Shown here: positions 8,938 to 17,817 of the stretch, in pieces
Position numbering within the stretch: the stretch's first letter is position 1
Layout: each line of letters opens with the position of its first letter
Assembly: GCF_027257845.1 (NCBI RefSeq)
Contig: NZ_JAPVOT010000003.1
Coordinates: forward strand, 308,658 to 372,657
Reading direction: 5' to 3'
Length of the DNA stretch: 64,000 bases
From: Alteromonas sp. BMJM2
GTDB lineage: Bacteria > Pseudomonadota > Gammaproteobacteria > Enterobacterales > Alteromonadaceae
Notes under the pieces: model-generated
The model's database searches: none
The model's input: the letters and a program-made list of their open reading frames with translations, nothing else
What the model was told of the DNA's origin: nothing
Position numbers and translations under genes: made by a program

Positions 8938-11714
8938 AATAGGGTTTCCTCTGTCACCGACGTTTTTGTCGGAGTGTCATCATTGTTGGATACAGATAAC
9001 GTGCTGGCTTTGTTGTTAGCAGAAAGTAATGACACCAACTCTGTTTTACATGAACCACAGTTAGTTCCACATTTAAGTTCAGCACCTAAGCCGCTAACAC
9101 TGTTATTGCCTTGCTCAATGGCTGTAGTAATGGTTTTTTCTCGCACGCTAAAACAACTGCATACAATCTTACCTAACATAAAGGCTTCGTCGGGCTGCTG
9201 GTGTAATAAGCTGTTTATTTGTGCCTGAGTAAGCGCATGGTCGCTGTGAAATAAATTTTCTAGCCACTCGGTAGGAATAGATACCGACGTTGTATTGAGC
9301 ATGATACTCAACACCATTTTTCCTTTCCGTGTGGCGACTAAAGTGCTTTGCTTTTCGCATTGAAAGGTATACCACTGGGTATGCTGTGGCAGCAGCGGCA
9401 TCATCTTATTTAATAACGGCATTGGAGAGATAATGTCGGCAATTTGGGTATACGCTTTACTGCCTGAGGTGGTATCGAGCCAGTAAAAACATGACGTTTT
9501 TATAACATCAACCAAAGCGCTTTCACCAAAAAGGATACCCGTTGTGGCAGCGTTAAACAAAGTAGCGCTGACCGCGCCGTGCTTCAACTCAGGCTGACCT
9601 GATAGTGCATCGTTTGCCCCGTTAAGAAGTGCACCCACTTTGCAATGCGACCCCCACGTGGCCGACCAGTGAAAAGGAGCGAACAACTCGCCAACTCGCT
9701 GCCTATCATCCAGCTTGGCAGGTAATATTACCTTGATACTGTCACTGCAAGCCGCGTGAAGTTCAACGAGCGAACCTTCGCTAATACCTTTTAGTTTTGC
9801 GTCATCTGGATGAATACTTAGCCAGGGCCGATCGATATGTTTAAGTAAACGTGACGCGTTGCCAGTGCGCGTCATGGTGTGCCACTGATCGCGTACCCGC
9901 CCTGTATTAAGAATATAAGGGTACTGCGTGCTGGTTTGTTGTTCGGGTTTTTGAGGCGTTATTGCCATAAAACGGGCTTTGCCGTCTTTGGTGTAATACT
10001 CACCATTTGAAAATAATCGCTCGCGGCCTATGCGATGTGCCGATTCAAGGGGCCATTGCTGAGGCCGCAACGCGTCATACTCAGCTGCCGTCAAATTGGA
10101 AAGCGGGCCTAAATCAAGCGCACGACTACCATTATTATTCGCAGAGGTTAACGCGCAGTGCTCGTTAAAAATTTGCTGCGGATGATGGTAATTAAAGGCA
10201 TCGTTAAACCCCATGGCACGGGCTACCATACTGATGATTTGCCAGTCGTGTTTTGCCTCGCCAACAGGGGCTAGTAAGCCGCGCTGCCTTGAGATGCGTC
10301 GCTCAGAATTAGTAACGGTGCCGTTTTTTTCAGACCATCCTGTAGTGGGCAATACAATATCAGCAAAGCGCAGCGTATCATTTTTAGCCGCAGTCTCAGA
10401 CACAATCACTAATTCACAATTGAGCAGTGCTTTTTCAACTAGTGCTCTATTTGGCATGCTTGCTACGGGGTTGGTTGCCATTATCCACAAGCATTTAAGC
10501 TTGCCATCGGCAGCAGCCTGAAACATATCAACTGCCTTTAAGCCCGGCTTTGTCACTAAATTTGGCGCCTGCCAAAACGAACTTACCGTGTTGTGGTGCT
10601 CAGGGTTCTCAATATCCATATGCGCCGCCAGCATAGTAGATAAACCACCGACTTCTCGCCCGCCCATTGCGTTGGGTTGGCCGGTAATTGAAAACGGACC
10701 ACACCCCTCTCGTCCTATTTTTCCGCTGGCTAAGTGGCAGTTGATAATCGCGTTTCCTTTATCTACACCAGTAGTTGACTGATTAATACCCATCGAAAAG
10801 AAACTGATGACTCGCGGCAATTTAGCAAACCAACTAAACAGGGTTTTTAAGTGCTTCTGTGGTACATCGCATGCGTCAGAAACCTTTGCCAGCGACCACT
10901 GTGACGCAGCATCTAGTGCATCATCAAAGCCTTTTGTAGATGCTTCAATGAATGGCTTATCTAAGGCGTTATTGTCTGCTAAGTAATGTAGCAAACCGCA
11001 AAATAAGGCGCTGTCGGAGCCTGGCCGAAGAGCTATATGTAGGTCGGCTAGCGTGTTGCTGTCGGTGCGACGAGGGTCGATGATGACCACCTTCATTGCA
11101 GGGTTTCTAAGCTTAGCGCGCTCAATGCGCTGATAAAGTACAGGGTGTGTCCACGCCGCATTACTGCCTATCAAAATCAGTAAGTCAGTATGCTCTAGAT
11201 CGTCGTAGTTGCAGGGCACAATATCTTCACCAAAGGCGCGCTTATAGGCCACCACCGCCGATGACATACATAGTCTCGAATTTGTGTCGATATTCGCCGT
11301 GCCAATAAAGCCTTTCATCAGCTTATTGGCCACGTAGTAATCTTCTGTCAGCAACTGCCCCGATCCATACAACCCAATAGCATCGGGCCCGTGCTGCTCA
11401 ATAATCTGCCTTAAACGCCCAGCAATCTCGTTGGTTGCCGTGTCCCATGTAGCTACTTGACCAAAAACAAGAGGTTGAGTTAAGCGTTTGTGCTTATCAA
11501 GGGTTTCTAATAAGTGGGTACCCTTAATACACAGTCGGCCGTAATTCGCAGGGTGTTCAGGGCTTCCCGTAAGTTGGCTTAACTGCCCTTGCATACCACC
11601 ACGCTGAATAACATCGACACCACATCCAACGCCACAATATGGACACGTAGTTTGCAGCAACCTGTCGTCTTGGCAAGCGTGGTTGGGTAAAGTAGCTGTT
11701 GGTGTTGTAGTCAT
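8934..11714 (-). CDS. nasA: Assimilatory nitrate reductase catalytic subunit NasA
   Basis: 926 residues. The N-terminal CPYCGVGCGVDV (about residues 25-36) with a later Cys binds a [4Fe-4S] cluster. The body is a bis-MGD molybdopterin oxidoreductase, with the probable Mo-ligand Cys in NSRLCMSSAV. The molydopterin-binding C-terminal domain starts near YILNTGRVRDQWHTMTRTG. A BFD-like [2Fe-2S] domain at the end has CSCFSVRE and CGTNCGSCK, the extended form typical of NasA. It reduces nitrate to nitrite in the cytoplasm. It is 23 bp after nirD and overlaps cobA. The ribosome site before its ATG is weak. Confidence 0.93.
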   Translation of the reverse strand: MTTTPTATLPNHACQDDRLLQTTCPYCGVGCGVDVIQRGGMQGQLSQLTGSPEHPANYGRLCIKGTHLLETLDKHKRLTQPLVFGQVATWDTATNEIAGRLRQIIEQHGPDAIGLYGSGQLLTEDYYVANKLMKGFIGTANIDTNSRLCMSSAVVAYKRAFGEDIVPCNYDDLEHTDLLILIGSNAAWTHPVLYQRIERAKLRNPAMKVVIIDPRRTDSNTLADLHIALRPGSDSALFCGLLHYLADNNALDKPFIEASTKGFDDALDAASQWSLAKVSDACDVPQKHLKTLFSWFAKLPRVISFFSMGINQSTTGVDKGNAIINCHLASGKIGREGCGPFSITGQPNAMGGREVGGLSTMLAAHMDIENPEHHNTVSSFWQAPNLVTKPGLKAVDMFQAAADGKLKCLWIMATNPVASMPNRALVEKALLNCELVIVSETAAKNDTLRFADIVLPTTGWSEKNGTVTNSERRISRQRGLLAPVGEAKHDWQIISMVARAMGFNDAFNYHHPQQIFNEHCALTSANNNGSRALDLGPLSNLTAAEYDALRPQQWPLESAHRIGRERLFSNGEYYTKDGKARFMAITPQKPEQQTSTQYPYILNTGRVRDQWHTMTRTGNASRLLKHIDRPWLSIHPDDAKLKGISEGSLVELHAACSDSIKVILPAKLDDRQRVGELFAPFHWSATWGSHCKVGALLNGANDALSGQPELKHGAVSATLFNAATTGILFGESALVDVIKTSCFYWLDTTSGSKAYTQIADIISPMPLLNKMMPLLPQHTQWYTFQCEKQSTLVATRKGKMVLSIMLNTTSVSIPTEWLENLFHSDHALTQAQINSLLHQQPDEAFMLGKIVCSCFSVREKTITTAIEQGNNSVSGLGAELKCGTNCGSCKTELVSLLSANNKASTLSVSNNDDTPTKTSVTEETLL

Positions 11715-11737
11715 AATTAATCTAATTCGCTAAAGTG

Positions 11738-12094
11738 CTATAACGTCGCGATAAAAACACGGTTTTGTTCAACCCGTACTTCATATGATTGTATGCTGAC
11801 ATCATCTCGTTCTAAGCATTGGCCCGTGGCAAGTACGTAATGCTCTTTGTACAGTGGCGATGCCACTACAATATTGCCCTGTAAAGTGCCCACAATACCG
11901 CGATACAAAACATTAGCTTGCCCAATCGGGTCCCAATTACTAACACCAAAATATTGGGTATTTCCCTCAATCTGAATTTTAAAAAGAGCTATTTGCTTAC
12001 CCTCAAGCAGCACGCACACCCCACTATTTGTGACAAGATCGTCGGTATGACACACATCGTTCCACGTTGTTAATACCTCAGCCTGAGCCTGCAT
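11738..12094 (-). CDS. nirD: Nitrite reductase (NADH) small subunit NirD
   Basis: 118 residues, normal for NirD, a Rieske-like beta fold. I see no Cys-His Rieske pairs, as expected since NirD proteins lack the cluster. Recognisable segments are WNDVC near residue 11, KIQIEGNTQYFGVSNWDPIG in the middle and VASPLYKEHY near residue 77. It partners NirB in six-electron reduction of nitrite to ammonium. A strong ribosome site (AGGAG) precedes the ATG, 9 bp after the nirB stop. Confidence 0.92.
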   Translation of the reverse strand: MQAQAEVLTTWNDVCHTDDLVTNSGVCVLLEGKQIALFKIQIEGNTQYFGVSNWDPIGQANVLYRGIVGTLQGNIVVASPLYKEHYVLATGQCLERDDVSIQSYEVRVEQNRVFIATL

Positions 12095-12103
12095 AAATTT
12101 CTC

Positions 12104-14653
12104 CTAAATGATGTCTACTGGAATGGCTTGTTGACCTACGTATTTTTCGGCGCTGGTGGCAGGACGAATTTGATCTCTTTCGGTAACAAACTGAATGTTT
12201 GAGTCGGTTTCGTCGCTGTTTACAAACTGGCGGAACCGTTTAAGCGCCTCAGGCGATTCAATGGTGGTTTTCCATTCGCACTGATAGCTGTCGGTAATGT
12301 GTTGCATTTGAGCCTCAAGGTCGTCACAAATACCAAGCGAATCGTCGATAACCACCGACTTGAGGTAGTCCAACCCACCTTCGAGGTTCTCCATCCACAC
12401 CGATGTGCGTTGCAGGCGGTCGGCCGTTTTTGTGTAAAACATTAGTACGCGGTCGATGTATTTCACCAGTGTTGCATCATCTAAATCGGTAGCGAATAAG
12501 TCGGCATGGCGTGGCTTCATCCCTCCATTACCGCAAACGTAAAGGTTCCAACCGTTTTCCGTTGCTATAATGCCAATGTCCTTTCCTTGAGCCTCCGCGC
12601 ATTCCCGCGTACAGCCCGACACACCAAATTTTATTTTATGTGGTGCGCGTAGGCCCTTATAGCGGTTTTCCAAGTCGATAGCTTGGCCAACAGAGTCTTG
12701 TACACCAAACCTACACCACGTGCTGCCCACACAGGATTTAACCGTACGCAACGACTTCGCATAGGCATGTCCGGTCTCAAAACCACCAGCCACTAGTTTT
12801 TGCCAAATTGCAGGGAGCTGCTCTACGCGTGCGCCAAATAAGTCAACGCGCTGACCGCCCGTTATTTTAGTGTAGAGGTTGTATTCTTTTGCAACTTCGC
12901 CCAGCAAAATCAGTTTATCTGGGGTAATTTCACCACCCGCTACCCGCGGCACAACAGAGTAAGTACCGTCTTTCTGCATGTTGCCAAGATACGTATCGTT
13001 GGTGTCTTGTAGTGGCTGATGAGCCTGGCGAAGGATATAGTCATTCCATACCGACGCAAATATTGAAGCAGCGGCCGGTTTACAAATTTCGCAGCCTAAC
13101 CCTTTACCGTGCTTTTCAAGCAGTGCATCAAACGTCTCAATATTTTCTACTTGAATAAGATGATAGAGCTCTTGGCGAGTGTGATTGAAATGTTCGCAAA
13201 TGGCTTTAGATACTTCTACGCCCCGTTTCTCTAGTTCAGCATCGACAACGTTTTTAAGTAATGCCGAACACCCTCCACAGCCTGTACTGGCTTTTGTGCA
13301 CGATTTTATATCGCCTAAAGAGCAACTACCGCCTTCTATAGCCTCAACAATATCGCCTTTAGATACGTTGTGACATGAACAAATAGTGGCGCTGTCGCCA
13401 AGAGCATCGGCCCCTAACAAGGGCTTGTCTCCTGAGGACGGTAATATAAGCGCCTCTGGCGCATCGGGCAGCGCAATGTTGTTTAGCGCATATTGCAACA
13501 AGGTATCGTAATCGCTGGTATCGCCGATAAGCACCGCGCCCAATACCTGTGCTTTAGCTTCATCGACAACAAGCTTTTTATACACGCCTGCAGGTTGGTC
13601 GTGGTAGGTGTATACCAACGCCCCTGAGGTATTGCCATGAGCATCACCAATAGACCCCACTTCAACGCCCATTAGTTTAAGCTTGGTACTCATGTCCGCA
13701 CCTGCAAATTCGCCTTCATTGTTGGTCAAACTGGCAACGGCGGCGCGAGCCATGGCGTATCCTGGCGCTACTAACCCGTAAATACGCTTTTCCCACAATG
13801 CACATTCACCAATAGCATATATATTAGGATCGGAGGTTTTACATTGATTATCGATAACAATACCGCCGCGTTCACCTACGGCTAATTCAAATTCACGGGC
13901 TAGCTGATCACTAGGTCGAATACCGGCGGAAAATAACACCATATCGGTTTCAAGGTGTGAACCATCAGAAAACTTCATTCGGTAGCGGCACTGCTCACCA
14001 GCCTCAATAATCTCAGTGGCTTTTTGTGTGTGTACTTGTACGCCGAGCGCTTCAATTTTATCTTTTAGTAGCGAGCCCCCCATTGCATCAAGCTGCACCG
14101 CCATTAGTTGAGGTGCAAATTCAACCACATGCGTTTCTAATCCTGCTGATTTAAGCGCATTGGCTGCTTCAAGCCCCAGTAAGCCGCCTCCCACCACTAC
14201 GCCTATTTTACTTTGTGCGGCAGAGGCACTAATAGACTCAAGATCTTCAATGGTGCGATACACCAAGCAATGCTCTTGCTCGTTGCCGGGGATAGGAGGC
14301 ACGAAAGGATAAGAGCCTGTCGCTAACACCAGTTTATCGTAGGGGTAGACAGTACCGTCTTTAGTGGTGACGACTTGATGAGTACGATCAATATCCGTTA
14401 CCCACGCACCGGTAACGGCATTTACTCCCCACTGTTTATATGTTTTTTCGTCGGTAAGCGCTAAATCGGCTGCGGTTTTACCCGTAAAGTAGGACGATAG
14501 GTAAACGCGATCGTAAGCTAAACGGCCCTCTCCACTTAACACGGTAATATGGTAGTCAGCTTTGCTGTTTATAAGTTGCTCAACAAAGTGATGGCCAACC
14601 ATACCATTGCCAATTATCACGATGCGTTGTTGCTGCTGTGAGGAAAGCGTCAT
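12104..14653 (-). CDS. nirB: Nitrite reductase (NADH) large subunit NirB
   Basis: 849 residues from the ATG at 14653. An open frame extends 36 codons further upstream, but those codons run through the leader terminator and its T-run; AAAGGTGA lies just before 14653, so the shorter start is chosen. The FAD/NAD(P)H domain starts RIVIIGNGMVGHH; BFD-type clusters follow (CSCHN, CGGC, and CEIC); the C-terminal sulfite/nitrite reductase half has STWCRFG and GVSGCTRECAEAQGKD, ligands for [4Fe-4S]-siroheme. It reduces nitrite to ammonium with NirD and heads the nirBD-nasA-cobA operon. Confidence 0.94.
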   Translation of the reverse strand: MTLSSQQQQRIVIIGNGMVGHHFVEQLINSKADYHITVLSGEGRLAYDRVYLSSYFTGKTAADLALTDEKTYKQWGVNAVTGAWVTDIDRTHQVVTTKDGTVYPYDKLVLATGSYPFVPPIPGNEQEHCLVYRTIEDLESISASAAQSKIGVVVGGGLLGLEAANALKSAGLETHVVEFAPQLMAVQLDAMGGSLLKDKIEALGVQVHTQKATEIIEAGEQCRYRMKFSDGSHLETDMVLFSAGIRPSDQLAREFELAVGERGGIVIDNQCKTSDPNIYAIGECALWEKRIYGLVAPGYAMARAAVASLTNNEGEFAGADMSTKLKLMGVEVGSIGDAHGNTSGALVYTYHDQPAGVYKKLVVDEAKAQVLGAVLIGDTSDYDTLLQYALNNIALPDAPEALILPSSGDKPLLGADALGDSATICSCHNVSKGDIVEAIEGGSCSLGDIKSCTKASTGCGGCSALLKNVVDAELEKRGVEVSKAICEHFNHTRQELYHLIQVENIETFDALLEKHGKGLGCEICKPAAASIFASVWNDYILRQAHQPLQDTNDTYLGNMQKDGTYSVVPRVAGGEITPDKLILLGEVAKEYNLYTKITGGQRVDLFGARVEQLPAIWQKLVAGGFETGHAYAKSLRTVKSCVGSTWCRFGVQDSVGQAIDLENRYKGLRAPHKIKFGVSGCTRECAEAQGKDIGIIATENGWNLYVCGNGGMKPRHADLFATDLDDATLVKYIDRVLMFYTKTADRLQRTSVWMENLEGGLDYLKSVVIDDSLGICDDLEAQMQHITDSYQCEWKTTIESPEALKRFRQFVNSDETDSNIQFVTERDQIRPATSAEKYVGQQAIPVDII

Positions 14654-14675
14654 CTCGTTCACCTTTATTTTAAGC

Positions 14676-14718
14676 AAAAAAAAACCCACAACCATTCCTG
14701 GTTGTGGGCTTCGTTGCC
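14676..14718 (-). promoter_or_regulatory. NasR-type antitermination leader B (nirBD-nasA-cobA operon)
   Basis: The minus strand carries GGCAACGAAGCC (14707-14718), the same 12-mer as in leader A, able to form a stem with hexaloop AACGAA (A1 and G4 conserved). Its GCC arm overlaps the terminator stem CCCACAACC/GGTTGTGGG (14685-14708), which is followed by nine T residues (14676-14684). The nirB start is 22 bp downstream. The terminator and hexaloop are mutually exclusive or coupled, as expected of ANTAR-regulated leaders. An upstream inverted repeat CTCGA...TCGAG (about 14750-14776) may belong to the first stem. Confidence 0.85.
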
Positions 14719-14792
14719 TGATTAAGTACATTGTTAAATATGTTGCTACTCGATGATACACAGGTACCTAGTCGAGACTATGTAAATAATAA

Positions 14793-14809
14793 TACAAGTA
14801 TAGTGCCAA
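14793..14809 (-). promoter_or_regulatory. Sigma54-like promoter of nirBD-nasA-cobA
   Basis: The minus strand reads TTGGCAC-TATAC-TTGTA, close to the sigma54 consensus TTGGCAC-N5-TTGCA with only one change in the -12 box. It sits about 75 bp upstream of the leader hexaloop. Halves resembling NtrC sites (GCACCA near 14873 and TGGTGC near 14901) lie 60-100 bp further upstream. The 14654-14950 gap holds nothing else that looks coding. Confidence 0.7.
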
Positions 14810-14950
14810 TGCTTTTCATCGCTATATTACAAAGACTTAGCAAAATAACGTTGGCATAAACCCGTTGATATCGCACCACGAATAAGCAAAGAAGACAGTT
14901 TATGGTGCATACCTTTGATACTGAGCGCCGTTTCTCAAACAGGGTTCGGG

Positions 14951-16660
14951 TTACGTAAAATGAACAACAAGCATAGCAAGGAGTAATACCAGCAATACGC
15001 CAGATATGGTTTTCCATGCCCGCACTGGATGCTGCTCCATCAGTGGCAAGCTTTTGCGGTAAGACGGATTAGGATGATTTAAGTCGTACAGAAATTCAGA
15101 CAAGCTCGGATAGCGTTTCGACGCTTTAGGATGACAAGCCCGTTTCAGCGTTTCATCAATCCACATGGGAACGGCGATGTTTCGTTGTAGCAAGCTGATA
15201 TAACGCAATTTAAGTAAACCTGCGTAGTTGCTTTTCTTGGCAACGTTACTGTTGTAGGGATACTCGCCACTGAGTAAAAAGTATAGGACCACTGCTAAAG
15301 AAAACTGATCTGAGCTTTCATCGGGCCATAGCCCAACAAAGTATTCCGGAGCGGTGAACAATAGATCGCCAGGAATGGCAAGCTGCACATCACTATGCGA
15401 AAAATGATAACCCGCTATGCTCGCGGCACCAAAGTCGACCAGTGTGACTTTACCGTTTTCATCAACCATGATGTTATCTGGTTTAATATCTTGATGAAGC
15501 ACGTCTTTCCGATGCAGCGCCGTTAGGCCGCTAACAATTTGCGTACTCCAGTCTCGAATTTTAGTAAGAGGAACACTACCAATGTCGTTTCGGTATTGGC
15601 GTAAACTAATTCCAGGTGTGTACGCCATGGCAATATAAAAGTAATGTCGTGTAAAGGGGCACTTGTAGGTTTTAAGAACATTGTCATGCTGTACGCGTGC
15701 GGCAATCCACTCCTCTTTCACCATTTCATCTAAAAAGCTTTCGTTATCGTGCATCGACTTTGCAGGAATTTTTAACACCGCTTGATGATTATGGAGCTTA
15801 TGCTTAGCAAGAAAAACCAGACTGCGCTCACTGGCATACAACTGCCGCTGTATTATCCAATCGTCTATTACATCAATCGACTTGGGTGTATCTAAAAAAG
15901 GAAGAAAGCCATTTGAGGTGTAAGTTGCTTGCTCTTCTTTGGCAATGGACACTACGTCAAGCAGCGCTACCGTGACGTTATCTTCACACTCTGCATTCAA
16001 TGCTGCTTGCGCTATTTGCTGCGCCCCCAAATCTGAACTAGATGTATTATGTTGATGTATTGCGTACCATGTTTTTGGCGACAAGGTATCCGCTATGCCA
16101 TCTGTCATTAATACAAACATATCGTTAGGCGCTAGCGTTAGGGTGGCAATATCAACGGTTAAGTTAGGCCGAATACCCAGTGCATTACTTAAATAAGTAT
16201 TTTTACCCTCGCCGGTTTCTCGATGTTGTCGGGTACAAAGCGTTACTTCACCGCGGTGGACGTGATAAATGCTGCTGTCACCGCAGTGCAGTATTACCGC
16301 AGACTGCCCTTTCAAAACAACTGCACTAAATGTACAAACATACCCTTTATCGAGGTTTTCAAAATAAGGGCTTTGTTGATTTTTTATGTAAAGCTCGATG
16401 TTTATACTACGTAATACATGTTGTGCCGCCCTCGACAAAGACCACACGTTACTCGTTAACGCGAATTCACGTACAAACGATTCAACAGCAAGGTTGCTTG
16501 CATACTGACTCACCTGACTGCTACTTATTCCGTCAGATACAATGGCGATAGCATCAAAATTTGAAGATGGCGAAAAATCGGGCACCACTACACAGTGGTG
16601 GTCCTGATTAATCGGTTTGGTGCCTTTGTTCGAAAAGGCACCGTGTCGAAGGGTGATCAC
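14951..16660 (-). CDS. PP2C phosphatase - Ser/Thr protein kinase fusion, membrane-anchored
   Basis: 569 residues from a GTG start. Residues about 1-235 are a PP2C phosphatase: GTKPINQDHH, AIVSDGIS, ILHCGDSS, LMTDGIAD and CEDNVTV supply metal-binding Asp residues. Residues about 265-525 are a protein kinase: VLKIP contains the ATP-site Lys, the catalytic loop is HQDIKPDN (HQD, not HRD), and DFGAA is the metal-binding motif. The glycine-rich loop is poorly conserved (YASERSLVFLA). A hydrophobic segment (about 548-567) anchors the end. It follows the nitrite channel gene by 3 bp. A kinase of this kind occupies the same place in the Pseudomonas aeruginosa nirBD locus, as I recall. Its targets are unknown. 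Confidence 0.88.
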   Translation of the reverse strand: MITLRHGAFSNKGTKPINQDHHCVVVPDFSPSSNFDAIAIVSDGISSSQVSQYASNLAVESFVREFALTSNVWSLSRAAQHVLRSINIELYIKNQQSPYFENLDKGYVCTFSAVVLKGQSAVILHCGDSSIYHVHRGEVTLCTRQHRETGEGKNTYLSNALGIRPNLTVDIATLTLAPNDMFVLMTDGIADTLSPKTWYAIHQHNTSSSDLGAQQIAQAALNAECEDNVTVALLDVVSIAKEEQATYTSNGFLPFLDTPKSIDVIDDWIIQRQLYASERSLVFLAKHKLHNHQAVLKIPAKSMHDNESFLDEMVKEEWIAARVQHDNVLKTYKCPFTRHYFYIAMAYTPGISLRQYRNDIGSVPLTKIRDWSTQIVSGLTALHRKDVLHQDIKPDNIMVDENGKVTLVDFGAASIAGYHFSHSDVQLAIPGDLLFTAPEYFVGLWPDESSDQFSLAVVLYFLLSGEYPYNSNVAKKSNYAGLLKLRYISLLQRNIAVPMWIDETLKRACHPKASKRYPSLSEFLYDLNHPNPSYRKSLPLMEQHPVRAWKTISGVLLVLLLAMLVVHFT

Positions 16661-16663
16661 GGT

Positions 16664-17527
16664 TTATACTTTGTCATTCACTTTTGCTGCAAGCACTGTT
16701 TTGTTGCTAGCACCGGTAGCGATAATGCGTTTAGGCGCGGTACGCACATGTGTCGAATAAATAGTTAAACCAGTAAACGCTAAGCCTCCCACTAAATTAC
16801 CGAGTGCGGTAGGAATTTCATTCCAAATAAAGTAATCCATCACTGAGAACTCGCCACCCATAATTAAGCCGAACGGAAACAAAAACATGTTAACCACCGA
16901 ATGCTCAAACCCCATGAAGAAGAACAGCATGATAGGCATCCACATTGCCAACACTTTACCGCTTACGTGAGTAGATATCATTGCGCCAACAACACCAAGC
17001 GATACCATCCAGTTACACAACATGCCGCGAATAAAAATAGAAAACCAGCCAGCAACGCCGTGCTCTGCATACCCTAACGTTCTGGCTTCACCGATACCCG
17101 CCACCTTTGCAGCTATAGCACCGCCATCAATGTTATAGCCCATGGTGAAAACAAACGACATCATAAATGCCACGCTCAGCGCGCCTGCAAAATTCCCTAA
17201 AAACACTAAGCCCCAATTGCGGAGAATTTGTGGCCATGTTACGCCCGGTCGCTTTGCCAGCCAAGCCAGCGGAGTAAGCACAAAGACACCCGTAAGCAAG
17301 TCAAACCCCATGAGATACAACATACAAAAACCTACAGGGAAGAGTATTGCACCAATTAAAAACACCCCTGTTTGAACCGCTATAGTTATTGCAAACACAG
17401 CGGCCAACGCCAAAATGGCACCCGCCATAAAAGCGCGAATGAGTGTGTCGCGAGTAGACATGTATATCTTGGATTCGCCTGCATCAACCATCTTGGTTGC
17501 AAATTCAGAAGGAAGTAAATACGCCAT
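16664..17527 (-). CDS. Formate/nitrite transporter family channel (NirC-like)
   Basis: 287 residues with about six hydrophobic segments and the FNT-family pattern: SKIYMSTRDTLIRAFMAGA near the start, GFDLLTGVF at the first re-entrant loop, NWGLVFLGNFAGA, and GFEHSVVNMF in the last half. Within this locus nitrite is the likeliest substrate, either import or release of excess. The family also moves formate and hydrosulfide, so this is inferred from context. It is the first gene of a two-gene operon with the kinase-phosphatase and is preceded by leader C. Confidence 0.85.
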   Translation of the reverse strand: MAYLLPSEFATKMVDAGESKIYMSTRDTLIRAFMAGAILALAAVFAITIAVQTGVFLIGAILFPVGFCMLYLMGFDLLTGVFVLTPLAWLAKRPGVTWPQILRNWGLVFLGNFAGALSVAFMMSFVFTMGYNIDGGAIAAKVAGIGEARTLGYAEHGVAGWFSIFIRGMLCNWMVSLGVVGAMISTHVSGKVLAMWMPIMLFFFMGFEHSVVNMFLFPFGLIMGGEFSVMDYFIWNEIPTALGNLVGGLAFTGLTIYSTHVRTAPKRIIATGASNKTVLAAKVNDKV

Positions 17528-17591
17528 TTTGGACCACCTAATCTATTGAAATTAATTCTTTAGAAACATTCTTTACCTACATTTCAGGCAC

Positions 17592-17645
17592 AAAAAAGCG
17601 CCCGCCCTTATTTCCTAAAAAATAAGTTGCGGACGCCTTTATCCG
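17592..17645 (-). promoter_or_regulatory. NasR-type antitermination leader C (nitrite channel-kinase operon)
   Basis: The minus strand can fold CGGAT-AAAGGC-GTCCG (about 17630-17645), a five-pair stem (one G-U) with a hexaloop whose positions 1 and 4 are A and G, as in ANTAR targets. Its 3' arm is shared with the terminator: outer stem GCGTCCGC/GCGGGCGC, inner CTTATTT/AAATAAG (17598-17636), then six T residues (17592-17597). The loop sequence differs from leaders A and B while the key bases and architecture are kept. The gene start is about 65 bp downstream, further than in A and B. Confidence 0.8.
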
Positions 17646-17686
17646 AATATTGTTCTTAAACAACCTGCATTGTTCACCATAGTGGT

Positions 17687-17703
17687 AACAATATTAATGC
17701 CAA
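17687..17703 (-). promoter_or_regulatory. Sigma54-like promoter of the nitrite channel-kinase operon
   Basis: The minus strand reads TTGGCAT-TAATA-TTGTT. This is the third TTGGCAY-N5 element with identical spacing upstream of a leader in this locus. The -12 box is a weak match. It overlaps an inverted repeat (ATTGTT ... AACAAT, about 17669-17692). Confidence 0.6.
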
Positions 17704-17817
17704 TGTTAACGCGCAAACCTTTAAATGAAATTCTTATGTATAACAGATAATTACTCAACGGTAAGAATGAGCTTACTTAATTTAAGCGTCTCTTTTGCAC
17801 CTATCTCGAGAAAAAGC

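Noticed and set aside
9169..9375. Possible extra small gene within nasA
   Set aside because: It lies on the same strand in another frame of a well-conserved gene and has no resemblance to a known family.
14654..14761. Upstream 36-codon extension of nirB
   Set aside because: It is read through the leader terminator and nine-T run, and a good ribosome site lies just before the ATG at 14653.
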